Assembly: GCA_045599035.1 (NCBI GenBank)
Contig: JAZRVI010000013.1
Span: 1-19,869 of the forward strand
Source: CATZDY01 sp045599035
GTDB lineage: Bacteria; Bacillota; Desulfotomaculia; Desulfotomaculales; Desulfocucumaceae
Reading direction: 5' to 3'
DNA length: 19,869 bases
The translations under genes and the position numbers were made by a program. The notes beneath the pieces are model-generated. The model ran no database searches. It saw nothing but the letters and a program-made list of their open reading frames with translations, and had not been told where the DNA came from. Of the stretch, positions 1 through 6,701 are shown one piece after another; positions within the stretch are counted from its first letter, which is position 1; each line of letters starts with the position of its first letter.

Positions 1-1
1 C

Positions 2-1240
2 CAGCAGTTAATCAATATAATGGCAGGTTTGCTGCTGGGTATTGCGGCGGGTCTGATTCTGAAATATGTTTTTCCAGGTGCAGTAGCTGCCTGGCTTGGA
101 AATAATCTGTTTGGAACATTTTCTGCAATGTTTATGAACGCGTTAAAAATGCTGGTTGGGCCGCTGGTTTTCTTTTCGATTGCCGCCAGCATTGCACAAT
201 TCCCCAATCTGGCCTCGCTGGGCAGGATTGCGATTAAAGTTTGCATAACTTGTGTTTTTACCTCGCTGATTGCCATTGGGGTCGGGTGTGGGGTTTATCA
301 TATTTTTCCAATCGGTTCAACGGAAATGGCGGCTGCGGTAACTGATACGGCGAACACGGCAATTCAAGCCGACACTGCGACAACAATTTCCGTACGGGAT
401 ATTATTATGGGAATTGTACCGTCCAATATTGTGGATCCATTTGCCAAAGGGGATATGCTGCAGATTATCTTTATAGCCATACTTGTTGGAGCAGGCGTGT
501 CGGCAGTCTCCGGTTATCACGCTGCTTTGAAAAATACAGTCTCCGGCCTGAATGACCTGATATCCCGAATCATAGGATGGGTCATTGCGATCCTTCCTTT
601 GTCTGTCTTCTGTGCCATGGTCAAGATGGTCATCGAAACTGAAGTGGGTAATCTTACGGATTTGATCTTATGGATTCCGGTATGTTATGCTGGTGATCTT
701 GTAATGCTTATTGTGTATGGTCTGTTGATCATGTTTGTGGTGCGTTTGAATCCGCTGCATTTCTTCCGGGGATATTTTCCGGCAATGCTGACGGCGTATT
801 CTTTAGCCTCCTCCAATGCCTCAATGCCGATTTTAATGAAAACCTGTGAGAAGCTGGGCATTTCACGCAAAATCTATTCCTTTTCCCTGCCCCTGGCTCC
901 CACGATAGATGGAAGCTGCATTGTTCTCACCATAACAGCATTTTTTATGGCGAAGATCTTTGGGGTTACCATGACTCCGCTTGCGTTGCTGCTGATGTTT
1001 ACTGCCATCATAATCCTGTCGCTTGGAGCACCGGATATTCCAAATTCCGGACTTGTGTGTCTGGCAGTCCTGCTGCCGCAGCTTGGGATTCCGGCAGAAG
1101 CGGTCAGCTTGATCATGGGTCTTTACCCTCTTGTGGATATGGGGGAATCATTGATCGATGTAGGCAATGATGTAACAATGGCAACAGTTGTGGCCAAACA
1201 GGAAAATCTGCTGGATATGGAACAGTTTCTAAAAAATTAA
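2..1240 (+). CDS. Dicarboxylate/amino acid:cation symporter (DAACS family), 5'-truncated by window edge
   Basis: Integral membrane secondary transporter of the GltP/DctA type, expected to import a dicarboxylate or acidic amino acid with protons or sodium. The protein is almost entirely hydrophobic. It carries the family's serine-rich re-entrant segment (SLASSNASMPI), the TM7 loop PTIDGSCI where most relatives have an NMDGT-like motif, the second re-entrant loop (SLGAPDIPNSG), and a TM8 segment ending NDVTMATVVAKQE. The NMDGT-to-IDGSC change and the loss of the usual R/N pair in TM8 mean the substrate cannot be assumed. An ATG at 20 has no ribosome binding site, and the frame is open to the window start (QQLINIMAGLLLG resembles the usual first helix), so the true start is probably upstream. 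Leucine is mostly CTG here, while downstream genes favour TTG, a hint of separate origin. The family call is firm; the substrate is not. Confidence 0.85.
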   Translation, partial: QQLINIMAGLLLGIAAGLILKYVFPGAVAAWLGNNLFGTFSAMFMNALKMLVGPLVFFSIAASIAQFPNLASLGRIAIKVCITCVFTSLIAIGVGCGVYHIFPIGSTEMAAAVTDTANTAIQADTATTISVRDIIMGIVPSNIVDPFAKGDMLQIIFIAILVGAGVSAVSGYHAALKNTVSGLNDLISRIIGWVIAILPLSVFCAMVKMVIETEVGNLTDLILWIPVCYAGDLVMLIVYGLLIMFVVRLNPLHFFRGYFPAMLTAYSLASSNASMPILMKTCEKLGISRKIYSFSLPLAPTIDGSCIVLTITAFFMAKIFGVTMTPLALLLMFTAIIILSLGAPDIPNSGLVCLAVLLPQLGIPAEAVSLIMGLYPLVDMGESLIDVGNDVTMATVVAKQENLLDMEQFLKN

Positions 1241-1322
1241 AGCCCGGATTTTTGTTTCCGAGATTTTGTAACGCATCATTGATAGACCAATATTTTACAT
1301 ATGAGCAAAGAGGAAAATTTGC

Positions 1323-1351
1323 TTGACAAGCAGACAGCGGTAGGTTAAAAT
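1323..1351 (+). promoter_or_regulatory. Sigma-A promoter of the cobalamin-riboswitch operon
   Basis: TTGACA at 1323-1328 and TAAAAT at 1346-1351 with exactly 17 nt between them. Transcription would start near 1358, just before the aptamer, separating this operon from the upstream transporter gene. Confidence 0.75.
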
Positions 1352-1371
1352 GGAAAAAATAAGTTCGATTT

Positions 1372-1531
1372 TTCGGTGCCTTGGACAGAAAGTCCAGGGA
1401 GAATAGGGAAAGAGGTGCGAAACCTCTGCGGACCCGCCACTGTAAAACTGAGCCGCCGACTTTTGACCACTCCAAGATCTTGGGGGAAGGTGTCGGTCAG
1501 GTGTTGAAGTCAAGCCAGGAGACCTGCCGAA
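1372..1531 (+). promoter_or_regulatory. Cobalamin (B12) riboswitch aptamer
   Basis: The segment shows the conserved cobalamin-riboswitch blocks in order: an AATAGGGAA block near 1403, a GGTGCGAAACCTC stem-loop, GCGGACCCGCCACTGTAA, and the B12 box GCCAGGAGACCTGCC near 1514-1528. TTCGG at 1372-1376 can pair with CCGAA at 1527-1531 to close P1. It lies 25-30 nt upstream of an intrinsic terminator and about 90 nt upstream of the dehydrogenase start. It therefore most likely works by transcription attenuation, with cobalamin switching the operon off. Confidence 0.93.
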
Positions 1532-1557
1532 GAATCTGTTTAATGTTGAGCGAAGGT

Positions 1558-1593
1558 AAAGTTCACATCTTTTTTAAGGTGTGGACTTTTTTT
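1558..1593 (+). terminator. Riboswitch-controlled intrinsic terminator
   Basis: A 12-bp stem (AAAGTTCACATC with GGTGTGGACTTT, using G-U pairs) followed by a run of seven T at 1587-1593. It sits between the cobalamin aptamer and the dehydrogenase ribosome binding site, where an expression-platform terminator is expected. Confidence 0.85.
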
Positions 1594-1619
1594 ATTTGGC
1601 CAAATGGGAGGAGACAAAT

Positions 1620-2621
1620 TTGCAGACTTTTTGTTTAACGGCTGCCCAGCACATGGAAAAGATGGAGCGGCCTTTGCCCCAGGTGCAGCCCGGAGAAGTT
1701 TTGATTAAGGTAAGCCGCTGCGGAGTGTGCCGCACGGATCGCAAGGCTTATTATCAAGGCCAGCGGGATTTGCATTTGCCCCGGGTTTTGGGACATGAAA
1801 TTGCAGGATGGATTCAGGAAATCGGCCTGGGCGTAAAAGGCTATCGAGTGGGGCAAAGGGTGGCTGTACATCCAGGCATCTTTTGCGGTGAATGTGCAGA
1901 CTGCCGCTCCGGACGGGATCAGCTGTGCCGCCAAATGCAAATTTTGGGCTTTCATTTGGACGGCGGCTTTCAGGAATATTGTTTGATTCCGGCGGCTGGA
2001 GTTCGTCAGCAAATTTTGCTGCCCCTGCCGGACAATTTGAGCTTTAAGCAGGCAGCCTTTATGGAACCGCTGGCCTGTGCCGTCAATTTGCAGCATTCCC
2101 TGCAAACTTTACCTGAGGATCGGCTGCTGATTATTGGAGCTGGAGCTTTGGGAATTTTGACCGCCCGACTTTGGCAGCAAAAGGGCTGTCGGAGCATTAG
2201 CTTTCTGGAAATAGAACCGGCCAAAAGAAAGCTGGCCTGGCAATTGGGTTATCCGGCCTATGCTAATTCGGCAGAAATAAGCGAAAGCCCTACGGTAATC
2301 ATTCCCTGCTGTCCGGATAATGCCAGCTTCTATCAGGCCATTCAATTGGTGGTCAAGGGGGGGAGAATCGGCTTTTTCAGCGGTTTGGCTTCCAATCAGG
2401 AATTAAACCCCAAAATTATCAATGAACTGCATTACAAGGAATTAAAGCTGGTTGGCTCCTATGGCTGTTCCGTTTGGCACAGCCGGGAGGCTTTGGGTCT
2501 GTTACAGGAAATAGATTTGCCGGTTTATGAGCTTAAACCGGACGGTTTGCTTGCCGATATTCAAGATTTGGAGCATAAAGAAGCCTTGATTTCCGCTTTG
2601 ATTTGGGAACCGGAAGCATAA
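1620..2621 (+). CDS. Zinc-dependent medium-chain dehydrogenase (MDR superfamily) under B12 riboswitch control
   Basis: A 333-residue NAD(P)-dependent alcohol/polyol/threonine-dehydrogenase-like enzyme. I chose the TTG start at 1620 because GGGAGGAG at 1606-1613 lies 6 nt upstream; an alternative GTG at 1581 falls inside the terminator stem. Counting from TTG, catalytic-zinc ligands are plausible at C37 (CGVCRTD) and H59-E60 (GHE). The structural-zinc cysteines are C89, C92, C95 and C103, and a Rossmann GAGALG motif lies near residue 165. The family fold and metal sites are clear, but the substrate is not. Threonine 3-dehydrogenase, sorbitol dehydrogenase and other alcohol dehydrogenases share this layout. 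It is followed after 30 nt by the TrpD-like gene, and both lie behind the cobalamin riboswitch, so a role connected to cobamide supply or to replacing a B12-dependent step is inferred. Confidence 0.88.
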   Translation: MQTFCLTAAQHMEKMERPLPQVQPGEVLIKVSRCGVCRTDRKAYYQGQRDLHLPRVLGHEIAGWIQEIGLGVKGYRVGQRVAVHPGIFCGECADCRSGRDQLCRQMQILGFHLDGGFQEYCLIPAAGVRQQILLPLPDNLSFKQAAFMEPLACAVNLQHSLQTLPEDRLLIIGAGALGILTARLWQQKGCRSISFLEIEPAKRKLAWQLGYPAYANSAEISESPTVIIPCCPDNASFYQAIQLVVKGGRIGFFSGLASNQELNPKIINELHYKELKLVGSYGCSVWHSREALGLLQEIDLPVYELKPDGLLADIQDLEHKEALISALIWEPEA

Positions 2622-2651
2622 AAACTTCTTATTCAAAAGGAGGAAAAAAGC

Positions 2652-3752
2652 ATGACAACTTTTGCCCAGGCAATTAATTTAATGATTCAGAAAAAAAATT
2701 TGTCTTATACTGAAATGAGCTATTGCTTTGAAAGATTAATGAATAATCAGGAAACCGAAATGAATCAGGGAGCTTTTTTGGCTGCTTTGGCCGCCAAAGG
2801 CGAAACTCCAGAGGAAATTCGGGCGGTTTGGGAAAAAATCATGGAACTGGATACGGTTTTGGCTCGTCCCCAGGTGGAAAGCCCGGTAGTAGAAAACAGC
2901 GGAACCGGTATGGATAGTTTGAAAACCTTCAATATCAGCACTTTGGCCGCCTTATGTGCGGCTTCGGCCGGGGTTAACATTGCCCGGCATGGTTCCAGAG
3001 CGATTACTTCTTCCTGTGGTACGGTGGATATTCTGGAACAGGTTGGCGTAGGCATGGATGTGGAGCCGGAAATAGTCCGGGAAAGCATCGAAAAAACTCA
3101 AATTGGCCTGTTTAACGGCACCAGCCCTTTGGTACATCCAGCAGCCCTGGGACGGATTTTAAGCCAGATTTCCTTTGGCAGCGTTTTAAATATTGCCGCT
3201 TCTTTGGCCAATCCGGCCATTCCGGATTATGCGGTACGGGGAGTAGGCAGCCCGGAAATGGTTAAGCCGGTGGCCGAAATTATGCAGAAAATCGGTATTA
3301 AAAAAGCTTTGGTTGTCCACGGTCTGACTTCTGACGGACAAAACGGCATGGATGAAGCTTCGATTTTGGGGGAAACTCATTTTGCCTATTATGAAGGGGA
3401 GAAACCACTGGAAACCGGTTCTTTCTGCCCGGAAGACCTGGGCATAACCAGAGGTCAGGTGGAAGATATTCAGGCTTTGGGCAATGCCCAACAGGAAAGC
3501 CGACGCTTTTTGCATATTCTGGCCGGTCGGGGCAAAAGAAGTCAAAATGATATTGTAGCTTTAAATTCCGGCCTGATTTTGCATTTGTCCGGACAGGTCA
3601 GGGATTTGAAAACCGGCTATCAGAAATCCCTGGAGCTTTTGGGCAATCAACAGGCTTTGGGCAAGCTGCGGCAATGGATTGCGGTGCAGAACCGGGTAGA
3701 GAAGCGGGAACAGGCTTGTGCCAGATTTGATCAGCTTGTGAAAGCAATGTAG
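2652..3752 (+). CDS. TrpD-like phosphoribosyltransferase (anthranilate phosphoribosyltransferase paralogue)
   Basis: A 366-residue member of the TrpD / nucleoside-phosphorylase-like glycosyltransferase fold. Start ATG at 2652 has a strong AAAGGAGG 8-9 nt upstream. PRPP-site landmarks are present in altered form: GTGMD at 84-88 (usually GTGGD), FNIST at 93-97, RHGS at 112-115 (usually KHGN), and the metal-binding DE pair at 234-235. A helical N-terminal domain precedes them. In the substrate half, the arginine-bearing segment of true TrpD before its GPLxNP motif is replaced by LSQISFGSVLNIAASLANP. Anthranilate is therefore unlikely to be the acceptor. No other tryptophan genes are nearby. Being second in a cobalamin-riboswitch operon suggests a base or phenol acceptor linked to cobamide metabolism, but this is inference. 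It is convergent with ilvB. Confidence 0.85.
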   Translation: MTTFAQAINLMIQKKNLSYTEMSYCFERLMNNQETEMNQGAFLAALAAKGETPEEIRAVWEKIMELDTVLARPQVESPVVENSGTGMDSLKTFNISTLAALCAASAGVNIARHGSRAITSSCGTVDILEQVGVGMDVEPEIVRESIEKTQIGLFNGTSPLVHPAALGRILSQISFGSVLNIAASLANPAIPDYAVRGVGSPEMVKPVAEIMQKIGIKKALVVHGLTSDGQNGMDEASILGETHFAYYEGEKPLETGSFCPEDLGITRGQVEDIQALGNAQQESRRFLHILAGRGKRSQNDIVALNSGLILHLSGQVRDLKTGYQKSLELLGNQQALGKLRQWIAVQNRVEKREQACARFDQLVKAM

Positions 3753-4053
3753 AGTTGGCACTCCGGATTCTAAAAGCTAAGCTCCAGACTTGTGAGCCTA
3801 AAAAGCAGGTTTTTTTTATAAGTCTAAGCCGTTTTCTGACTTACCCACAGGCAAGCCTGTGGGGTTCCAATTGTTAAGCGTTGCTTGTAATCGTACATCA
3901 TTTTCAGACTTTGGAATACAAGTTTATGCTTAGAGCAAAGAAACTTTATAGACAAGCAATCCGTTGATTACATTAGCGTCTAATTTCTGCCATACAGCAG
4001 GGAAGTAAAGTCAAACTCCCTGATATTTAGATCATATATTCAATCTATATAAC
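3753..4053. other. Convergent intergenic region with two palindromes
   Basis: No coding sequence is convincing here. A perfect 9-bp inverted repeat with a 2-nt loop (CCCACAGGC / GCCTGTGGG) lies at 3844-3863, and a 6-bp CAGGGA/TCCCTG hairpin lies near 3999-4023. Read on the minus strand, the first is followed by GGGTAAGTCAG. That resembles the hairpin-plus-GGGTAGTTGAC right end of the IS200/IS605-type copy at 17161-17190, so it may be an old right-end relic or a terminator shared by the convergent genes. Confidence 0.4.
3790..3836 (+). terminator. Possible terminator of the riboswitch operon
   Basis: About 40 nt after the TrpD-like stop, AGACTT pairs with AAGTCT around an inner CCT/AGG pair followed by eight T residues. 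The inner stem is weak, so this is only a likely stop signal. Confidence 0.4.
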
Positions 4054-5727
4054 CTAAAGCATTTCATTAAGTGATCCGCCAGGAGGAACCATCGGAAAAA
4101 CATTTTCTTCTTTTTCAACAATAATATCCAGGAAAACCGGAGCAGCAGATTTTTGAGCCTGTTCCAAAGCCGGAGCCAAATCAACCGCTTTTTCCACCCG
4201 AATACCTTCGGCTCCATAAGCTTCGGCCACTTTAACAAAATCCGGGCCGGTAATTTCGGTTTGCGAATAACGCCGATTATAGAATAAATCCTGCCACTGC
4301 CGCACCATGCCCAAAAATCCATTATTTAAAATCAGAGTTTTGACCGGCAGTTCATACTGAACTGCTGTAGCCAATTCCTGAATATTCATTTGAATACTGC
4401 CATCTCCAGCAATATTAAAGACCAATTCATCCGGACAGCCTACTTGAGCTCCAATGGCCGCCGGGAAGCCATAGCCCATTGTTCCCAACCCGCCGGAGGA
4501 AATAAAGGTACGCGGTCTTTTATAAGTATAATGGTGAGAAGCCCACATTTGGTGCTGCCCCACCTCGGTGGTAATAATGGCCTTGCCCTGGGTAGCCTGA
4601 TACAAAGCTTTAATGGCCTGCTGGGGTTTAATCACGGCTCCGCCTTCAATTTTGGCCGGGTCATACAAAGGATATTCCTTTTTCCACTGCTGAATTTTTT
4701 CCTGCCAGGCTCCCGGCAGTTTAGCCTCCAGCCGTTCAAGCAGCCTTTGGATAATGAATTTAACATCTCCGGCCAAGGCCACGGAAGTCTGGACATTTTT
4801 ATTTAATTCTGCAGGATCAATATCAACATGAATAATTTTGGCATTAGGAGCAAAGCTGTCCACCCTGCCGGTAACCCGTTCGCTGAATCTGGCTCCCAAA
4901 ACCACCAGAACATCGGCTTCGCAAACGGCATAATTGCCATAATAACTGCCGTGCATTCCCAACATACCCATAAAGAGCGGGTGATCCCCCGGAAAAGCTC
5001 CCATACCCATTAAAGAACAGGCTACCGGAGCCAGCAGCAGTTCAGCCAGCTTTAATAATTCCGGAGCCGCTCCGCTGTTAATGACCCCGCCCCCAGCATA
5101 AAGCATAGGTCTTTCTGCCTGCAAAATCATTTGAGCCGCCCGGTTTAAGTCTTCCTCGGAAGCTGTCCGCATGGGGCGATAGCCCGGCAATCTCATTTTG
5201 CTTTCAGCCAGATTATCTTCGATCATGGCCTTGGAAACATCGGAAGGCAGGTCAATCAGCACCGGCCCCGGACGACCCGTGCTGGCAATAAAGAAAGCTT
5301 CCTTTACCACTCTGGCCAAATCTTCGACATCTTTAACAATATAATTATATTTGGTAACTGGCAGGGTAATGCCGGTAATATCTACCTCCTGAAAGCTGTC
5401 CCTGCCCAGCATATTAGTGGGTACCTGACCGGTAATAGCCACCAAAGGCACGCTGTCCATATAGGCATTGGCAATCCCGGTTACCAAATTGGTAGCTCCA
5501 GGGCCGGAAGTAGCCAGACAAACCCCAACCTTACCGGTTGCCCGGGCATAACCGTCAGCCGCATGAATGGCCGCCTGCTCATGCCGGGTCAAAATATGTT
5601 TGATTATTTTGGAATCATACAAAGCATCATAAATATGAATGGCCTGTCCGCCGGGATAACCAAAAACGGTATCTACTCCCTGTTCTTCCAAACTTTTGAT
5701 TAAAATTTGAGCTCCTGATAATTGCAT
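4054..5727 (-). CDS. ilvB: Acetolactate synthase large subunit (ThDP-dependent)
   Basis: Catalyses condensation of two pyruvates to acetolactate, or pyruvate plus 2-oxobutyrate to acetohydroxybutyrate, the first common step of branched-chain amino-acid synthesis. The 557-residue product has the ThDP PYR domain with catalytic Glu at 50 (LTRHEQA), a central FAD/ROK-type domain, and the ThDP-binding GDGS at 441 with the paired NN near 469. The start at 5727 is chosen because AGAGGTGA lies 4-5 nt upstream and the protein then begins MQLSGAQIL as in the family. A longer frame to 5853 reads through a non-coding hairpin insert. A T-box leader upstream implies control by uncharged tRNA. No small subunit (ilvN), ilvC or ilvD follows, since the next gene downstream is convergent, so its regulatory partner must be encoded elsewhere or be absent. 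Confidence 0.95.
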   Translation of the reverse strand: MQLSGAQILIKSLEEQGVDTVFGYPGGQAIHIYDALYDSKIIKHILTRHEQAAIHAADGYARATGKVGVCLATSGPGATNLVTGIANAYMDSVPLVAITGQVPTNMLGRDSFQEVDITGITLPVTKYNYIVKDVEDLARVVKEAFFIASTGRPGPVLIDLPSDVSKAMIEDNLAESKMRLPGYRPMRTASEEDLNRAAQMILQAERPMLYAGGGVINSGAAPELLKLAELLLAPVACSLMGMGAFPGDHPLFMGMLGMHGSYYGNYAVCEADVLVVLGARFSERVTGRVDSFAPNAKIIHVDIDPAELNKNVQTSVALAGDVKFIIQRLLERLEAKLPGAWQEKIQQWKKEYPLYDPAKIEGGAVIKPQQAIKALYQATQGKAIITTEVGQHQMWASHHYTYKRPRTFISSGGLGTMGYGFPAAIGAQVGCPDELVFNIAGDGSIQMNIQELATAVQYELPVKTLILNNGFLGMVRQWQDLFYNRRYSQTEITGPDFVKVAEAYGAEGIRVEKAVDLAPALEQAQKSAAPVFLDIIVEKEENVFPMVPPGGSLNEML

Positions 5728-5754
5728 CTTAATCACCTCTGATAATTTTAACAT

Positions 5755-5852
5755 ATCGTGAGCAAGACATCCCCCACATCTATAGGTGGTGGGATGAATT
5801 GCATTGCACACGGTGTCTTCTTGACTTCTGTACCTCATACTGTTATAATCCA
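5755..5852 (+). repeat. Hairpin-plus-promoter insert between T-box and ilvB (possible IS605-type left-end relic)
   Basis: A long hairpin at 5768-5796 (CATCCCCCAC against GTGGTGGGATG) is followed by TTGACT at 5821-5826, exactly 17 nt, then TATAAT at 5844-5849. The order hairpin, gap, TTGACTTCT, N17, TATAAT matches the left ends of the two IS605-like copies at 16752 and 19378. It lies in the roughly 134 nt between the T-box terminator and the ilvB start, and its promoter points away from ilvB. Confidence 0.45.
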
Positions 5853-5860
5853 ATGAATAT

Positions 5861-6161
5861 AAAAAAGCCTTTCTCCCCGATCCTGGTCTTCAGGGACGAA
5901 AGGCTGTTATTTCCTTGCGTGGTACCACCCTGCTTCTCTCGTTTGGCAACGAAAAGCACTTGATTAACTGGCCGGGATAACAGGCGGCCAAAAACCTGAT
6001 CCTGGCTTAATAAGCGATTTTGAACGCTGTTCAGCCGGCAGCTCCGGGAGGATCCATTTCTTAAAGCGGCTGCCGATTTGCACCACCCATCGGCTCTCTG
6101 AAAACCGGAATTTAAGTTTCATATTCCCATCTCAGCTTTTAAAATAATTTTTAAAATATTC
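5861..6161 (-). promoter_or_regulatory. T-box riboswitch leader of ilvB
   Basis: On the minus strand the canonical T-box AGGGTGGTACCACG is at 5931-5918, followed by the terminator hairpin at 5905-5861 (AGCCTTTC stem, then six T). Upstream is a stem I with the conserved AGAGAGCCG and GGTGCAAATCGGC segments and a GGAGC element. The specifier is probably ATC (Ile) at 6053-6051, which fits ilvB; the next triplet, CTC (Leu, 6050-6048), cannot be excluded by eye. Uncharged tRNA would favour the antiterminator and ilvB expression. Confidence 0.9.
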
Positions 6162-6166
6162 ATTTC

Positions 6167-6195
6167 AGTTTAACAGACCAAACAAATCTTGTCAA
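6167..6195 (-). promoter_or_regulatory. Promoter of the T-box/ilvB transcript
   Basis: On the minus strand TTGACA (6195-6190) and TAAACT (6172-6167) are separated by exactly 17 nt. This places the transcription start just ahead of the T-box stem I. Confidence 0.7.
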
Positions 6196-6235
6196 GAATT
6201 TCAAACTTTTTTAATTCGATTTTATTTTACCGCCT

Positions 6236-6253
6236 GATTGTGCTATAATAGCA
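6236..6253 (+). promoter_or_regulatory. Extended -10 promoter of ridA
   Basis: TGTGCTATAAT ends about 30 nt before the ridA ATG and has the TGn extension typical of extended -10 promoters. No good -35 is visible. It is divergent from the ilvB promoter. Confidence 0.55.
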
Positions 6254-6277
6254 ACAAAATTTACAGGAGGTTTTTCC

Positions 6278-6655
6278 ATGTCCGTAATTCATACTAAGGA
6301 AGCTCCGGCGGCTGTCGGCCCCTATTCCCAGGCCATCCAAAAGGGCAATTTAATCTTTCTTTCCGGCCAAATTCCTTTGGTTCCGGAAACCGGAAAACTG
6401 ATAGAAGGAGATATTCAGGTTCAGACTGCCCAATGCTTAAAAAATCTGGAGGCAGTTTTAAAGGCGGCTGGTTTGGGCTTGAACCATATTGTCAAGACAA
6501 CAGTTTTTTTGACTGATTTGCAAGCCTTTGCCCTGGTTAATGAAACCTATGGCCAGTTTTTTACCCAAAACCCGCCAGCTCGTTCCTGTGTGGAAGTCTC
6601 CGCTCTTCCCAAGGGAGCCTTGCTGGAAATCGAAGCCATTGCCTGCTGTGATTAA
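6278..6655 (+). CDS. ridA: RidA family reactive enamine/imine deaminase
   Basis: A 125-residue cytosolic RidA (YjgF/UK114) protein, usually a homotrimer, that hydrolyses 2-aminoacrylate and related enamines made by PLP enzymes such as threonine dehydratase. The whole sequence fits the family: GPYSQAI at 14-20, LSGQIPL at 28-34, the conserved substrate-carboxylate arginine at R102 (NPPARSCVEV), and E117/E119 near the C-terminus (GALLEIEAIA). AGGAGG lies 7 nt before the ATG. It is transcribed divergently from the T-box/ilvB unit. This makes sense metabolically, because branched-chain synthesis generates enamines and is itself sensitive to them. A strong terminator follows within a few bases of the stop. 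Confidence 0.95.
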   Translation: MSVIHTKEAPAAVGPYSQAIQKGNLIFLSGQIPLVPETGKLIEGDIQVQTAQCLKNLEAVLKAAGLGLNHIVKTTVFLTDLQAFALVNETYGQFFTQNPPARSCVEVSALPKGALLEIEAIACCD

Positions 6656-6697
6656 AAAAAAACCTGTCCCAAAACCAAGCCGGGACAGGTTTTTTTG
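6654..6697. terminator. Bidirectional terminator between ridA and the DUF4855 protein gene
   Basis: AAAAAACCTGTCCC pairs with GGGACAGGTTTTTT around an 11-nt loop. The A run on one side and T run on the other make it usable from both convergent genes. Confidence 0.9.
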
Positions 6698-6701
6698 GAG
6701 C

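Noticed and set aside
1241..1268. Terminator after the symporter gene (CGGA/TCCG)
   Set aside because: Only a 4-bp stem with a weak T run; too little to call.
1581..1619. GTG start for the dehydrogenase at 1581
   Set aside because: It lies in the terminator stem with no ribosome site; TTG at 1620 has GGGAGGAG 6 nt upstream.
5728..5853. 42-residue N-terminal extension of IlvB
   Set aside because: It translates the hairpin/promoter insert, has no family similarity, and the start at 5727 has a good ribosome site.
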